Below are positions 1-14,014 of a DNA stretch of 64,000 bases, in pieces. The stretch spans positions 124,001 to 188,000 of the forward strand of contig NW_024037056.1 of NCBI RefSeq assembly GCF_015706575.1. The letters run 5' to 3'. The DNA is from Patiria miniata (lineage: Eukaryota; Echinodermata; Asteroidea; Valvatida; Asterinidae). The translations under genes and the position numbers were made by a program. The notes under the pieces were generated by a model. The model did not search any database, was not told where the DNA came from, and was given only the letters and a program-made list of their open reading frames with translations. Numbering within the stretch: the stretch's first letter is position 1; each line of letters begins with the position of its first letter.

Positions 1-3000
1 AGTTTGTTTCTGTGTGTAAATTGCCATAGAGTAGGCTGTCAGCGGGCTTCACTCCGTGGTTTGTTTACATGCTATATCTCGTCTTGACAGTATCTTGTTA
101 TGAAAAATTCCTGATTTTTTTGACATGTATGGAGAGCTAGTTAGTCAGGCTAGGCTCCAACAAGTTTGAAGTCAGTAGACAATACTCGTGGAGAAAATGG
201 GACATAAGCAAGAATATTTTGCCCGAGTTTGTTTCTGTGTGTAAATTGCCATAGAGTAGGCTGTCAGCGGGCTTCACTCCGTGGTTTGTTTTATGCTATA
301 TCTCGTCTTGACAGTATCTTGTTATGAAAAATTCCTGATTTTTTTGACATGTATGGAGAGCTAGTTAGTCAGGCTACAACGTCCAACAAGTTTGAAGTCC
401 GTAGACCCAATACTCGTGGAGAAAATGGGACATAAGCAAGAATATTTTGCCCGAGTTTGTTTCTGTGTGTAAATTGCCATAGAGTAGGCTGTCAGCGGGC
501 TTCACTCCGTGGTTTGTTTACATGCTATATCTCGTCTTGACAGTATCTTGTTATGAAAAATTCCTGATTTTTTTGACATGTATGGAGAGCTAGTTAGTCA
601 GGCTACAACGTCCAACAAGTTTGAAGTCCGTAGACCCAATACTCGTGGAGAAAATGGGACATAAGCAAGAATATTTTGCCTCAGTTTGTTTCTGTGTGTA
701 AATTGCCATAGAGTAGGCTGTCAGCGGGCTTCACTCCGTGGTTTGTTTACATGCTATATCTCGTCTTGACAGTATCTTGTTATGAAAAATTCCTGATTTT
801 TTGACATGTATGGAGAGCTAGTTAGTCAGGCTACAACGTCCAACAAGTTTGAAGTCCGTAGACCAAATACTCGTGGAGAAAATGGGACATAAGCAAGAAT
901 ATTTTGCCCGAGTTTGTTTCTGTGTGTAAATTGCCATAGAGTAGGCTGTCAGCGGGCTTCACTCCGTGGTTTGTTTATGCTATATCTCGTCTTGACAGTA
1001 TCTTGTTATGAAAAATCCTGATTTTTTTGACATGTATGGAGAGCTAGTTAGTCAGGCTACAACGTCCAACAAGTTTGAAGTCCGTAGACCAATACTCGTG
1101 GAGAAAATGGGACATAAGCAAGAATATTTTGCCCGAGTTTGTTTCTGTGTGTAAATTGCCATAGAGTAGGCTGTCAGCGGGCTTCACTCCGTGGTTTGTT
1201 TTATGCTATATCTCGTCTTGACAGTATCTTGTTATGAAAAATTCCTGATTTTTTTGACATGTATGGAGAGCTAGTTAGTCAGGCTACAACGTCCAACAAG
1301 TTTGAAGTCCGTAGACCCAATACTCGTGGAGAAAATGGGACATAAGCAAGAATATTTTGCCCGAGTTTGTTTCTGTGTGTAAATTGCCATAGAGTAGGCT
1401 GTCAGCGGGCTTCACTCCGTGGTTTGTTTTATGCTATATCTCGTCTTGACAGTATCTTGTTATGAAAATTCCTGATTTTTTTGACATGTATGGAGAGCTA
1501 GTTAGTCAGGCTACAACGTCCAACAAGTTTGAAGTCCGTAGACCCAATACTCGTGGAGAAAATGGGACATAAGCAAGAATATTTTGCCCGAGTTTGTTTC
1601 TGTGTGTAAATTGCCATAGAGTAGGCTGTCAGCGGGCTTCACTCCGTGGTTTGTTTACATGCTATATCTCGTCTTGACAGTATCTTGTTATGAAAAATTC
1701 CTGATTTTTTGACATGTATGGAGAGCTAGTTAGTCAGGCTACAACGTCCAACAAGTTTGAAGTCCGTAGACCCAATACTCGTGGAGAAAATGGGACATAA
1801 GCAAGAATATTTTGCCCGAGTTTGTTTCTGTGTGTAAATTGCCATAGAGTAGGCTGTCAGCGGGCTTCACTCCGTGGTTTGTTTATGCTATATCTCGTCT
1901 TGACAGTATCTTGTTATGAAAAATTCCTGATTTTTTGACATGTATGGAGAGCTAGTTAGTCAGGCTACAACGTCCAACAAGTTTGAAGTCCGTAGACCCA
2001 ATACTCGTGGAGAAAATGGGACATAAGCAAGAATATTTTGCCCGAGTTTGTTTCTGTGTGTAAATTGCCATAGAGTAGGCTGTCAGCGGGCTTCACTCCG
2101 TGGTTTGTTTTTATGCTATATCTCGTCTTGACAGTATCTTGTTATGAAATATTCCTGATTTTTTTGACATGTATGGAGAGCTAGTTAGTCAGGCTACAAC
2201 GTCCAACAAGTTTGAAGTCCGTAGACCAAATACTCGTGGAGAAAATGGGACATAAGCAAGAATATTTTGCCCGAGTTTGTTTCTGTGTGTAAATTGCCAT
2301 AGAGTAGGCTGTCAGCGGGCTTCACTCCGTGGTTTGTTTTATGCTATATCTCGTCTTGACAGTATCTTGTTATGAAAAATTCCTGATTTTTTGACATGTA
2401 TGGAGAGCTAGTTAGTCAGGCTACAACGTCCAACAAGTTTGAAGTCCGTAGACCAAATACTCGTGGAGAAAATGGGACATAAGCAAGAATATTTTGCCCG
2501 AGTTTGTTTCTGTGTGTAAATTGCCATAGAGTAGGCTGTCAGCGGGCTTCACTCCGTGGTTTGTTTATGCTATATCTCGTCTTGACAGTATCTTGTTATG
2601 AAATATTCCTGATTTTTTTGACATGTATGGAGAGCTAGTTAGTCAGGCTACAACGTCCAACAAGTTTGAAGTCCGTAGACCCAATACTCGTGGAGAAAAT
2701 GGGACATAAGCAAGAATATTTTGCCCGAGTTTGTTTCTGTGTGTAAATTGCCATAGAGTAGGCTGTCAGCGGGCTTCACTCCGTGGTTTGTTTACATGCT
2801 ATATCTCGTCTTGACGGTATCTTGTTATGAAAAATTCCTGATTTTTTTGACATGTATGGAGAGCTAGTTAGTCAGGCTACAACGTCCAACAAGTTTGAAG
2901 TCCGTAGACCCAATACTCGTGGAGAAAATGGGACATAAGCAAGAATATTTTGCCCGAGTTTGTTTCTGTGTGTAAATTGCCATAGAGTAGGCTGTCAGCG

Positions 3001-6000
3001 GGCTTCACTCCGTGGTTGTTTTATGCTATATCTCGTCTTGACAGTATCTTGTTATGAAAAATTCCTGATTTTTTTGACATGTATGGAGAGCTAGTTAGTC
3101 AGGCTACAACGTCCAACAAGTTTGAAGTCCGTAGACCCAATACTCGTGGAGAAAATGGGACATAAGCAAGAAATTTTGCCCGAGTTTGTTTCTGTGTGTA
3201 AATTGCCATAGAGTAGGCTGTCAGCGGGCTTCACTCCGTGGTTTGTTTACATGCTATATCTCGTCTTGACAGTATCTTGTTATGAAAAATTCCTAATTTT
3301 TTGACATGTATGGAGAGCTAGTTAGTCAGGCTACAAGCCAACAAGTAGTCCGTAGCCGTGACTCCGTGGAGAAAATGGGAAATAAGCAAGAATATTTTGC
3401 CCGAGTTTGTTCTGTGTGTAAATTGCCATAGAGTAGGCTGTCAGCGGGCTTCACTCCGTGGTTTGTTTTATGCTATATCTCGTCTTGACAGTATCTTGTT
3501 ATGAAAAATTCCTGTTTTTTGACATGTATGGAGAGCTAGTTAGTCAGGCTACAACGTCCAACAAGTTTGAAGTCCGTAGACCAATACTCGTGGAGAAAAT
3601 GGGACATAAGCAAGAATATTTTGCCCGAGTTTGTTTCTGTGTGTAAATTGCCATAGAGTAGGCTGTCAGCGGGCTTCACTCCGTGGTTTGTTTTATGCTA
3701 TATCTCGTCTTGACAGTATCTTGTTATGAAAAATTCCTGATTTTTTTGACATGTATGGAGAGCTAGTTAGTCAGGCTACAACGTCCAACAAGTTTGAAGT
3801 CCGTAGACCCAATACTAGTGGAGAAAATGGGACATAAGCAAGAATATTTTGCCCGAGTTTGTTTCTGTGTGTAAATTGCCATAGAGTAGGCTGTCAGCGG
3901 GCTTCACTCCGTGGTTTGTTTTATGCTATATCTCGTCTTGACAGTATCTTGTTATGAAAATTCCTGATTTTTTTGACATGTATGGAGAGCTAGTTAGTCA
4001 GGCTACAACGTCCAACAAGTTTGAAGTCCGTAGACCCAATACTCGTGGAGAAAATGGGACATAAGCAAGAATATTTTGCCGAGTTTGTTTCTGTGTGTAA
4101 ATTGCCATAGAGTAGGCTGTCAGCGGGCTTCACTCCGTGGTTTGTTTACATGCTATATCTCGTCTTGACAGTATCTTGTTATGAAAAATTCCTGATTTTT
4201 TGACATGTATGGAGAGCTAGTTAGTCAGGCTACAACGTCCAACAAGTTTGAAGTCCGTAGACCCAATACTCGTGGAGAAAATGGGACATAAGCAAGAATA
4301 TTTTGCCCGAGTTTGTTTCTGTGTGTAAATTGCCATAGAGTAGGCTGTCAGCGGGCTTCACTCCGTGGTTTGTTTACATGCTATATCTCGTCTTGACAGT
4401 ATCTTGTTATGAAAAATTCCTGATTTTTTTGACATGTATGGAGAGCTAGTTAGTCAGGCTACAACGTCCAACAAGTTTGAAGTCCGTAGACCCAATACTC
4501 GTGGAGAAAATGGGACATAAGCAAGAATATTTTGCCCGAGTTTGTTTCTGTGTGTAAATTGCCATAGAGTAGGCTGTCAGCGGGCTTCACTCCGTGGTTT
4601 GTTTATGCTATATCTCGTCTTGACAGTATCTTGTTATGAAAAATTCCTGATTTTTTTGACATGTATGGAGAGCTAGTTAGTCAGGCTACAACGTCCAACA
4701 AGTTTGAAGTCCGTAGACCCAATACTCGTGGAGAAAATGGGACATAAGCAAGAATATTTTGCCCGAGTTTGTTTCTGTGTGTAAATTGCCATAGAGTAGG
4801 CTGTCAGCGGGCTTCACTCCGTGGTTTGTTTATGCTATATCTCGTCTTGACAGTATCTTGTTATGAAAAATTCTGATTTTTTTGACATGTATGGAGAGCT
4901 AGTTAGTCAGGCTACAACGTCCAACAAGTTTGAAGTCCGTAGACCCAATACTCGTGGAGAAAATGGGACATAAGCAAGAATATTTTGCCCGAGTTGTTTC
5001 TGTGTGTAAATTGCCATAGAGTAGGCTGTCAGCGGGCTTCACTCCGTGGTTTGTTTTATGCTATATCTCGTCTTGACAGTATCTTGTTATGAAAAATTCC
5101 TGATTTTTTGACATGTATGGAGAGCTAGTTAGTCAGGCTACAACGTCCAACAAGTTTGAAGTCCGTAGACCCAATACTCGTGGAGAAAATGGGACATAAG
5201 CAAGAATATTTTGCCCGAGTTTGTTTCTGTGTGTAAATTGCCATAGAGTAGGCTGTCAGCGGGCTTCACTCCGTGGTTTGTTTACATGCTATATCTCGTC
5301 TTGACAGTATCTTGTTATGAAAAATTCCTGATTTTTTGACATGTATGGAGAGCTAGTTAGTCAGGCTACAACGTCCAACAAGTTTGAAGTCCGTAGACCA
5401 AATACTCGTGGAGAAAATGGGACATAAGCAAGAATATTTTGCCCGAGTTTGTTTCTGTGTGTAAATTGCCATAGAGTAGGCTGTCAGCGGGCTTCACTCC
5501 GTGGTTTGTTATGCTATATCTCGTCTTGACAGTATCTTGTTATGAAAATTCCTATTTTTTTGACATGTATGGAGAGCTAGTTAGTCAGGCTACAACGTCC
5601 AACAAGTTTGAAGTCCGTAGACCCAATACTCGTGGAGAAAATGGGACATAAGCAAGAATATTTTGCCCGAGTTTGTTTCTGTGTGTAAATTGCCATAGAG
5701 TAGGCTGTCAGCGGGCTTCACTCCGTGGTTTGTTTATGCTATATCTCGTCTTGACAGTATCTTGTTATGAAAAATTCCTGATTTTTTTGACATGTATGGA
5801 GAGCTAGTTAGTCAGGCTACAACGTCCAACAAGTTTGAAGTCCGTAGACCAAATACTCGTGGAGAAAATGGGACATAAGCAAGAATATTTTGCCCGAGTT
5901 TGTTTCTGTGTGTAAATTGCCATAGAGTAGGCTGTCAGCGGGCTTCACTCCGTGGTTTGTTTTTATGCTATATCTCGTCTTGACAGTATCTTGTTATGAA

Positions 6001-9000
6001 AAATTCCTGATTTTTTTGACATGTATGGAGAGCTAGTTAGTCAGGCTACAACGTCCAACAAGTTTGAAGTCCGTAGACCCAATACTCGTGGAGAAAATGG
6101 GACATAAGCAAGAATATTTTGCCCGAGTTTGTTTCTGTGTGTAAATTGCCATAGAGTAGGCTGTCAGCGGGCTTCACTCCGTGGTTGTTTTATGCTATAT
6201 CTCGTCTTGACAGTATCTTGTTATGAAAAATTCCTGATTTTTTGACATGTATGGAGAGCTAGTTAGTCAGGCTACAACGTCCAACAAGTTTGAAGTCCGT
6301 AGACCCAATACTCGTGGAGAAAATGGGACATAAGCAAGAATATTTTGCCCGAGTTTGTTTCTGTGTGTAAATTGCCATAGAGTAGGCTGTCAGCGGGCTT
6401 CACTCCGTGGTTTGTTTACATGCTATATCTCGTCTTGACGGTATTTGTTAAAAAAATTCCTGATTTTTTTGACATGTATGGAGAGCTAGTTAGTCAGGCT
6501 ACAACGTCCAACAAGTTTGAAGTCCGTAGACCCAATACTCGTGGAGAAAATGGGACATAAGCAAGAATATTTTGCCCGAGTTGTTTCTGTGTGTAAATTG
6601 CCATAGAGTAGGCTGTCAGCGGGCTTCACTCCGTGGTTTGTTTATGCTATATCTCGTCTTGACAGTATCTTGTTATGAAAAATTCCTGATTTTTTTGACA
6701 TGTATGGAGAGCTAGTTAGTCAGGCTACAACGTCCAACAAGTTTGAAGTCCGTAGACCCAATACTCGTGGAGAAAATGGGACATAAGCAAGAATATTTTG
6801 CCCGAGTTTGTTTCTGTGTGTAAATTGCCATAGAGCGGGCTTCACTCCGTGGTTTGTTTTTATGCTATATCTCGTCTTGACAGTATCTTGTTATGAAAAA
6901 TCCTGATTTTTTGACATGTATGGAGAGCTAGTTAGTCAGGCTACAACGTCCAACAAGTTTGAAGTCCGTAGACCCAATACTCGTGGAGAAAATGGGACAT
7001 AAGCAAGAATATTTTGCCCGAGTTTGTTTCTGTGTGTAAATTGCCATAGAGTAGGCTGTCAGCGGGCTTCACTCCGTGGTTTGTTTACATGCTATATCTC
7101 GTCTTGACAGTCTTGTTATGAAAAATTCCTGATTTTTTTGACATGTATGGAGAGCTAGTTAGTCAGGCTACAACGTCCAACAAGTTTGAAGTCCGTAGAC
7201 CCAATACTCGTGGAGAAAATGGGACATAAGCAAGAATATTTTGCCCGAGTTTGTTTCTGTGTGTAAATTGCCATAGAGTAGGCTGTCAGCGGGCTTCACT
7301 CCGTGGTTTGTTACATGCTATATCTCGTCTTGACAGTATCTTGTTATGAAAAATTCCTGATTTTTTTGACATGTATGGAGAGCTAGTTAGTCAGGCTACA
7401 ACGTCCAACAAGTTTGAAGTCCGTAGACCAAATACTCGTGGAGAAAATGGGACATAAGCAAGAATATTTTGCCCGAGTTTGTTTCTGTGTGTAAATTGCC
7501 ATAGAGTAGGCTGTCAGCGGGCTTCACTCCGTGGTTTGTTTTTATGCTATATCTCGTCTTGACAGTATCTTGTTATGAAAAATTCTGATTTTTTTGACAT
7601 GTATGGAGAGCTAGTTAGTCAGGCTACAACGTCCAACAAGTTTGAAGTCCGTAGACCCAATACTCGTGGAGAAAATGGGACATAAGCAAGAATATTTTGC
7701 CCGAGTTTGTTTCTGTGTGTAAATTGCCATAGAGTAGGCTGTCAGCGGGCTTCACTCCGTGGTTTGTTTTATGCTATATCTCGTCTTGACAGTATCTTGT
7801 TATGAAAAATTCCTGATTTTTTTGACATGTATGGAGAGCTAGTTAGTCAGGCTACAACGTCCAACAAGTTTGAAGTCCGTAGACCCAATACTCGTGGAGA
7901 AAATGGGACATAAGCAAGAATATTTTGCCCGAGTTTGTTTCTGTGTGTAAATTGCCATAGAGTAGGCTGTCAGCGGGCTTCACTCCGTGGTTTGTTTTTA
8001 TGCTATATCTCGTCTTGACAGTATCTTGTTATGAAAATTCCTGATTTTTTTGACATGTATGGAGAGCTAGTTAGTCAGGCTACAACGTCCAACAAGTTTG
8101 AAGTCCGTAGACCCAATACTCGTGGAGAAAATGGGACATAAGCAAGAATATTTTGCCCGAGTTTGTTTCTGTGTGTAAATTGCCATAGAGTAGGCTGTCA
8201 GCGGGCTTCACTCCGTGGTTTGTTTACATGCTATATCTCGTCTTGACAGTATCTTGTTATGAAAAATCCTGATTTTTTTGACATGTATGGAGAGCTAGTT
8301 AGTCAGGCTACAACGTCCAACAAGTTTGAAGTCCGTAGACCCAATACTCGTGGAGAAAATGGGACATAAGCAAGAATATTTTGCCCGAGTTTGTTTCTGT
8401 GTGTAAATTGCCATAGAGTAGGCTGTCAGCGGGCTTCACTCCGTGGTTTGTTTACATGCTATATCTCGTCTTGACAGTATCTTGTTATGAAAAATTCCTG
8501 ATTTTTTGACATGTATGGAGAGCTAGTTAGTCAGGCTACAACGTCCAACAAGTTTGAAGTCCGTAGACCCAATACTCGTGGAGAAAATGGGACATAAGCA
8601 AGAATATTTTGCCCGAGTTTGTTTCTGTGTGTAAATTGCCATAGAGTAGGCTGTCAGCGGGCTTCACTCCGTGGTTTTTTTTATGCTATATCTCGTCTTG
8701 ACAGTATCTTGTTATGAAAAATTCCTGATTTTTTGACATGTATGGAGAGCTAGTTAGTCAGGCTACAACGTCCAACAAGTTTGAAGTCCGTAGACCCAAT
8801 ACTCGTGGAGAAAATGGGACATAAGCAAGAATATTTTGCCCGAGTTTGTTTCTGTGTGTAAATTGCCATAGAGTAGGCTGTCAGCGGGCTTCACTCCGTG
8901 GTTTGTTTTATGCTATATCTCGTCTTGACAGTATCTTGTTATGAAAAATTCCTGATTTTTTTGACATGTATGGAGAGCTAGTTAGTCAGGCTACAACGTC

Positions 9001-11241
9001 CAACAAGTTTGAAGTCCGTAGACCCAATACTCGTGGAGAAAATGGGACATAAGCAAGAATATTTTGCCGAGTTTGTTTCTGTGTGTAAATTGCCATAGAG
9101 TAGGCTGTCAGCGGGTTTCACTCCGTGGTTTGTTTTTATGCTATATCTCGTCTTGACAGTATCTTGTTATGAAAAATTCCTGATTTTTTTGACATGTATG
9201 GAGAGCTAGTTAGTCAGGCTACAACGTCCAACAAGTTTGAAGTCCGTAGACCCAATACTCGTGGAGAAAATGGGACATAAGCAAGAATATTTTGCCCGAG
9301 TTTGTTTCTGTGTGTAAATTGCCATAGAGTAGGCTGTCAGCGGGCTTCACTCCGTGGTTTGTTTTATGCTATATCTCGTCTTGACAGTATCTTGTTATGA
9401 AAAATTCCTGATTTTTTTGACATGTATGGAGAGCTAGTTAGTCAGGCTACAACGTCCAACAAGTTTGAAGTCCGTAGACCAAATACTCGTGGAGAAAATG
9501 GGACATAAGCAAGAATATTTTGCCCGAGTGTTTTCTGTGTGTAAATTGCCATAGAGTAGGCTGTCAGCGGGCTTCACTCCGTGGTTTGTTTTATGCTATA
9601 TCTCGTCTTGACAGTATCTTGTTATGAAAAATTCCTGATTTTTTGACATGTATGGAGAGCTAGTTAGTCAGGCTACAACGTCCAACAAGTTTGAAGTCCG
9701 TAGACCCAATACTCGTGGAGAAAATGGGACATAAGCAAGAATATTTTGCCTCAGTTTTTTCTGTGTGTAAATTGCCATAGAGTAGGCTGTGGTTTCACTC
9801 CGTGGTTTGTTTTATGCTATATCTCGTCTTGACAGTATCTTGTTATGAAAAATTCCTGATTTTTTGACATGTATGGAGAGCTAGTTAGTCAGGCTACAAC
9901 GTCCAACAAGTTTGAAGTCCGTAGACCCAATACTCGTGGAGAAAATGGGACATAAGCAAGAATATTTTGCCGAGTTTGTTTCTGTGTGTAAATTGCCATA
10001 GAGTAGGCTGTCAGCGGGCTTCACTCCGTGGTTTGTTTTATGCTATATCTCGTCTTGACAGTATCTTGTTATGAAAATTCCTGATTTTTTTGACATGTAT
10101 GGAGAGCTAGTTAGTCAGGCTACAACGTCCAACAAGTTTGAAGTCCGTAGACCCAATACTCGTGGAGAAAATGGGACATAAGCAAGAATATTTTGCTCGA
10201 GTTTGTTTCTGTGTGTAAATTGCCATAGAGTAGGCTGTCAGCGGGCTTCACTCGTGGTTTGTTTACATGCTATATCTCGTCTTGACAGTATCTTGTTATG
10301 AAAAATTCCTGATTTTTTTGACATGTATGGAGAGCTAGTTAGTCAGGCTACAACGTCCAACAAGTTTGAAGTCCGTAGACCCAATACTCGTGGAGAAATG
10401 GGACATAAGCAAGAATATTTTGCCCGAGTTTGTTCTGTGTGTAAATTGCCATAGAGTAGGCTGTCAGCGGGCTTCACTCCGTGGTTTGTTTTATGCTATA
10501 TCTCGTCTTGACAGTATCTTGTTATGAAAAATCCTGATTTTTTGACATGTATGGAGAGCTAGTTAGTCAGGCTACAACGTCCAACAAGTTTGAAGTCCGT
10601 AGACCCAATACTAGTGGAGAAAATGGGACATAAGCAAGAATATTTTGCTCAGTTTGTTTCTGTGTGTAAATTGCCATAGAGTAGGCTGTCAGCGGGCTTC
10701 ACTCCGTGGTTTGTTTACATGCTATATCTCGTCTTGACAGTATCTTGTTATGAAAAATTCCTGATTTTTTTGACATGTATGGAGAGCTAGTTAGTCAGGC
10801 TACAACGTCCAACAAGTTTGAAGTCCGTAGACCCAATACTCGTGGAGAAAATGGGACATAAGCAAGAATATTTTGCCCGAGTTTGTTTCTGTGTGTAAAT
10901 TGCCATAGAGTAGGCTGTCAGCGGGTTTCACTCCGTGGTTTGTTTTATGCTATATCTCGTCTTGACAGTATCTTGTTATGAAAAACTCCTGATTTTTGAC
11001 ATGTATGGAGAGCTAGTTAGTCAGGCTACAACGTCCAACAAGTTTGAAGTCCGTAGACCCAATACTCGTGGAGAAAATGGGACATAAGCAAGAATATTTT
11101 GCCCGAGTTGTTTCTGTGTGTAAATTGCCATAGAGTAGGCTGTCAGCGGGCTCACTCCGTGGTTGTTTTACATATGATATATCTCGCCTTGACACGGTAT
11201 CTTGTTATGAAAAATTCCTGTTTTTTTGACATGTATGGAGA
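1..11241. repeat. Satellite block A, 228-229 bp monomer, about 49 copies
   Basis: Head-to-tail copies of one monomer fill the whole stretch. Spacing between successive agtttgtttctgtg starts is mostly about 228 bases. Block-specific states are gacagtatc, cctgattttt, acaacgtcc, ccgtagaccc and gggacataagc. Copies are nearly identical; differences are mostly 1-2 base indels in the T6/T7 run, in aaaaattcc, and in tttgtttacatgct versus tttgttttatgct. A few copies are rearranged: near 150-180, near 3335-3370, near 6833 (about 10 bases lost) and near 9790. The period is not a multiple of three, so the reading frame changes from copy to copy and the short open frames are chance. No CENP-B box was seen. 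Confidence 0.98.
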
Positions 11242-11741
11242 NNNNNNNNNNNNNNNNNNNNNNNNNNNNNNNNNNNNNNNNNNNNNNNNNNNNNNNNNNN
11301 NNNNNNNNNNNNNNNNNNNNNNNNNNNNNNNNNNNNNNNNNNNNNNNNNNNNNNNNNNNNNNNNNNNNNNNNNNNNNNNNNNNNNNNNNNNNNNNNNNNN
11401 NNNNNNNNNNNNNNNNNNNNNNNNNNNNNNNNNNNNNNNNNNNNNNNNNNNNNNNNNNNNNNNNNNNNNNNNNNNNNNNNNNNNNNNNNNNNNNNNNNNN
11501 NNNNNNNNNNNNNNNNNNNNNNNNNNNNNNNNNNNNNNNNNNNNNNNNNNNNNNNNNNNNNNNNNNNNNNNNNNNNNNNNNNNNNNNNNNNNNNNNNNNN
11601 NNNNNNNNNNNNNNNNNNNNNNNNNNNNNNNNNNNNNNNNNNNNNNNNNNNNNNNNNNNNNNNNNNNNNNNNNNNNNNNNNNNNNNNNNNNNNNNNNNNN
11701 NNNNNNNNNNNNNNNNNNNNNNNNNNNNNNNNNNNNNNNNN
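11242..11741. other. Assembly gap, 500 N
   Basis: Exactly 500 undetermined bases. The round number suggests a placeholder rather than a measured length. It hides the junction between satellite block A and the unique island. Confidence 0.99.
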
Positions 11742-12707
11742 TACAGGGTGAGTCAGAATTAAAGAAAATATTAAAAATATGTAGCAATTATAAAAAACAA
11801 GTGGCAAATGAGATATGTTATATGCTGGTATTTTGGACATATTTAGGTACAGTTTCATGTATATCCATATTACCATTTTGAAGAAAAGCGTTAACAAATA
11901 AACACACGCTACTGACCACGGTTCCATGGTTCAACAATTTTTTTGAAATCGTGTACTGATGTGAAGCTGTGTATAACAAATAAAAACCTAGTCATGGTGA
12001 CTGACTCACTTGAAGTTATTGATACATTTAAAAAAAAACGCTCTATTTTGTTTACGACCGTGACTTGAAAATTATCATCGAGAGCCCTCGTTAATTAATT
12101 ATAATGTTGAATCCCAGGTTTACATCACTCCCTGAAACGAACAGGATGGATAAATGTGCACGCCAAGTGTTGGCGCCAGTGTGTATTATCTATACGCGCT
12201 TTGGTCCATCATCAAAACAGTCTTTGTTTGAGAAAGAAAAGTGGTATTTCACGATTTTGAAGTCAAAGGGTAACAGTATTTTTTTCATCACAGACAGCAT
12301 TCAATTGATGTGTACACAATTAGGGAACACTTGTTGTCCCCCCGATTGCGGTCCTTGCATCGGCCTCCGTATCCGAGTGCTTTTTAGCAACTTTAACCTT
12401 GACATTGTTAACCGCACAGTGTGCACACGCGGCCCGACGTCTGAGGTCAATAGAACCTATCGACAAAAGGATCACTTTGTTGGTCAAAATAATAATCTTC
12501 CGATCTCATAACCTTGGAGTAGGTTAAATCAAGGACAATGTTTTTTTTGTTCGACAACTGTGGTTGACTCGTGACGTACCTTACGCCTGCGCACTAGGAG
12601 CAACGTGCGAACGTCTCCTTTAATAACAAAATGCGGTCATCACGTCATCACGGGGCTTCCCGTGATCCTGGCTGCAATTACTTTTTCTGCAATCAATAAT
12701 GCGCATG

Positions 12708-12775
12708 CGTCAGTTGGTATAAACGGAATGGTTCTTGGTATAAACGTCAGTTGGTATAAACGGAATGGTTCTCGG
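12708..12775. repeat. Short direct repeat, 31 bp, two copies
   Basis: Copies at 12708-12738 and 12745-12775 start cgtcagttggtataaacgg and differ at one base (cttgg versus ctcgg). The spacing is 37 bases. The inner word ggtataaacg also occurs a third time between them, which suggests slippage. Confidence 0.85.
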
Positions 12776-12917
12776 ACTCAATTTCCCTTAACAAACCCTC
12801 CAGAGTCATAAATGAGAAGAAAAGGCTGAATTTCATTATATCGATCATCAGAACTTGATTAAACAGAATTTAGGGAAGAAAATTCACCTTTAGGGAAAAA
12901 ATGTAAAATTCCCTCCA

Positions 12918-12990
12918 GGATTTGAACCAGCATTCAGACCAGCAATTAAACGCAGCACGCTGTGGGCTCCGTGCGTCATATAGTAGACTA
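12918..12990 (-). mobile_element. Possible tRNA-derived SINE fragment
   Basis: Read on the minus strand, ggttcaaatcc (12928-12918) matches the Pol III B box GGTTCRANNCC. The sequence upstream (ggtctgaatgct, then gcgtgctgcg) resembles the anticodon and D-arm part of tRNA-derived repeats. No good A box and no acceptor-stem pairing are visible, so this is not a working tRNA gene. It could be chance. Confidence 0.3.
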
Positions 12991-13270
12991 GTAGCGTGGG
13001 TTCGATCGAAGATGGTCGAACTATGGTTAACTAAAGTTCTCGCTCAAACATTGAACTCGCTGTAGTCGGATTTTTTGTGGGTCGAACTCGCGGCAAATCC
13101 TGACCTTGGCACGCGTACGGAATCTCAGTTTCATAAGGGACCGGCAGGTCAAGAAGATAAGGTTTTCTCCCTACAGATAATGGATTTCCCAGTCCTCCAG
13201 TGCCACTTTTACCATATCGTCAGTGTTCCCCTATAGAAGTATTTGCAATTTCTGGACTTTATTTTTTGTA

Positions 13271-13977
13271 CAGGGTGAGTCAAACAGAATGTGACCCGGG
13301 TTATTCCCCCCCCCCCTTATAAAAAGCAGTTACATTTGTTAGACCAAAGAAATACGTACTTAACGAGCATGTTCTGTCACTGATGTGAACAAACAAATTC
13401 ATTAAATTGATCCATGCTATCAGAAGTTATGCATGATTTACTGAAAGAACCCATTTTTAAAGCTGTCCATGGAATGACAAATGCTTTGAAGCTGCTCAGA
13501 TGAGTGAGAACTAGAGATTACGCACAAACATTCAAAACAAATAAGATTTTAATAATTCGAGTCAAGACTGAAACATCTTTGTTTAATGTAAGATGTTGTG
13601 TTTTGTGTACGAGGAACCAATCAATTTTTTTTCTGAAATGATGGTATTATTTGTCGGTTTTTCTTTGCAAATTTTCGTTAACTCATGGAGGTAGGAAATC
13701 CCATGTTTCATTGTATTTGTAAAAGGTATTCATCGATGTGTATCGGTATTTAGGTCAGTGGTGGACAGCTGAAGTTAATGGTGTTTCTATAAAAATATGA
13801 ATAACTTGTTATTGGAGTATGCCAAAAATACGTGAAATTTTCACAGTTACTAGTCAATAACATGTACGCTATTCCTATATCATTTTTATTTAATGAAGCG
13901 AAAATAGAGCGACCCACATATTAGTTTATTATATTTATTTTATTTGTATTACTCGGTCACTCTCATTTTGACTCACA
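13271..13977. mobile_element. Non-autonomous DNA transposon (MITE-like) with TA flanks
   Basis: The left end reads cagggtgagtcaaac and the right end, reverse-complemented, reads tgtgagtcaaaatgag. The two share GTGAGTCAAA exactly, followed by a second matching word GTGACC at the same spacing. Both sides are flanked by TA (13269-13270 and 13978-13979), the target duplication of the Tc1/mariner/IS630 group. The 707-base interior has no open frame, so the copy is non-autonomous. It contains an 11-base C run at 13306-13316. The family name is an inference. The repeat ends and TA flanks are seen directly. Confidence 0.55.
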
Positions 13978-14014
13978 TAGTTTTGCAACATTTTCCGAGC
14001 TGTGTGTCGGCTGT

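Larger units (their letters stand above)
11742..13268. other. Non-coding stretch at the left edge of the island
   Basis: I see no gene here. It begins with the 14-base motif tacagggtgagtca (11742-11755), identical to the left end of the transposon at 13269, so it may be a piece of the same family cut by the gap. A 135-codon open frame at 12104-12511 (+) has no recognisable motif and an unbiased composition, and I treat it as chance. The stretch also contains the short direct repeat at 12708-12775 and a tRNA-like fragment at 12918-12990, both listed separately. Confidence 0.6.

Noticed and set aside
3458-3646. Open frame within a satellite monomer (starting MVCFMLYLVLTVSCYEKF)
   Set aside because: Similar frames recur in many monomers, but the 228-229 base period shifts frame each copy and stops follow. 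It is a by-product of the repeat.
11099-11927. Long open frames across the N gap
   Set aside because: They consist mainly of undetermined bases and have no real coding content.
11742-12012. Second complete copy of the TA-flanked transposon ending near gactgactcacttg
   Set aside because: Only about nine bases match at the supposed right end and there is no TA flank.
12104-12511. 135-codon plus-strand open frame
   Set aside because: No motif, family similarity or compositional bias that I can see.
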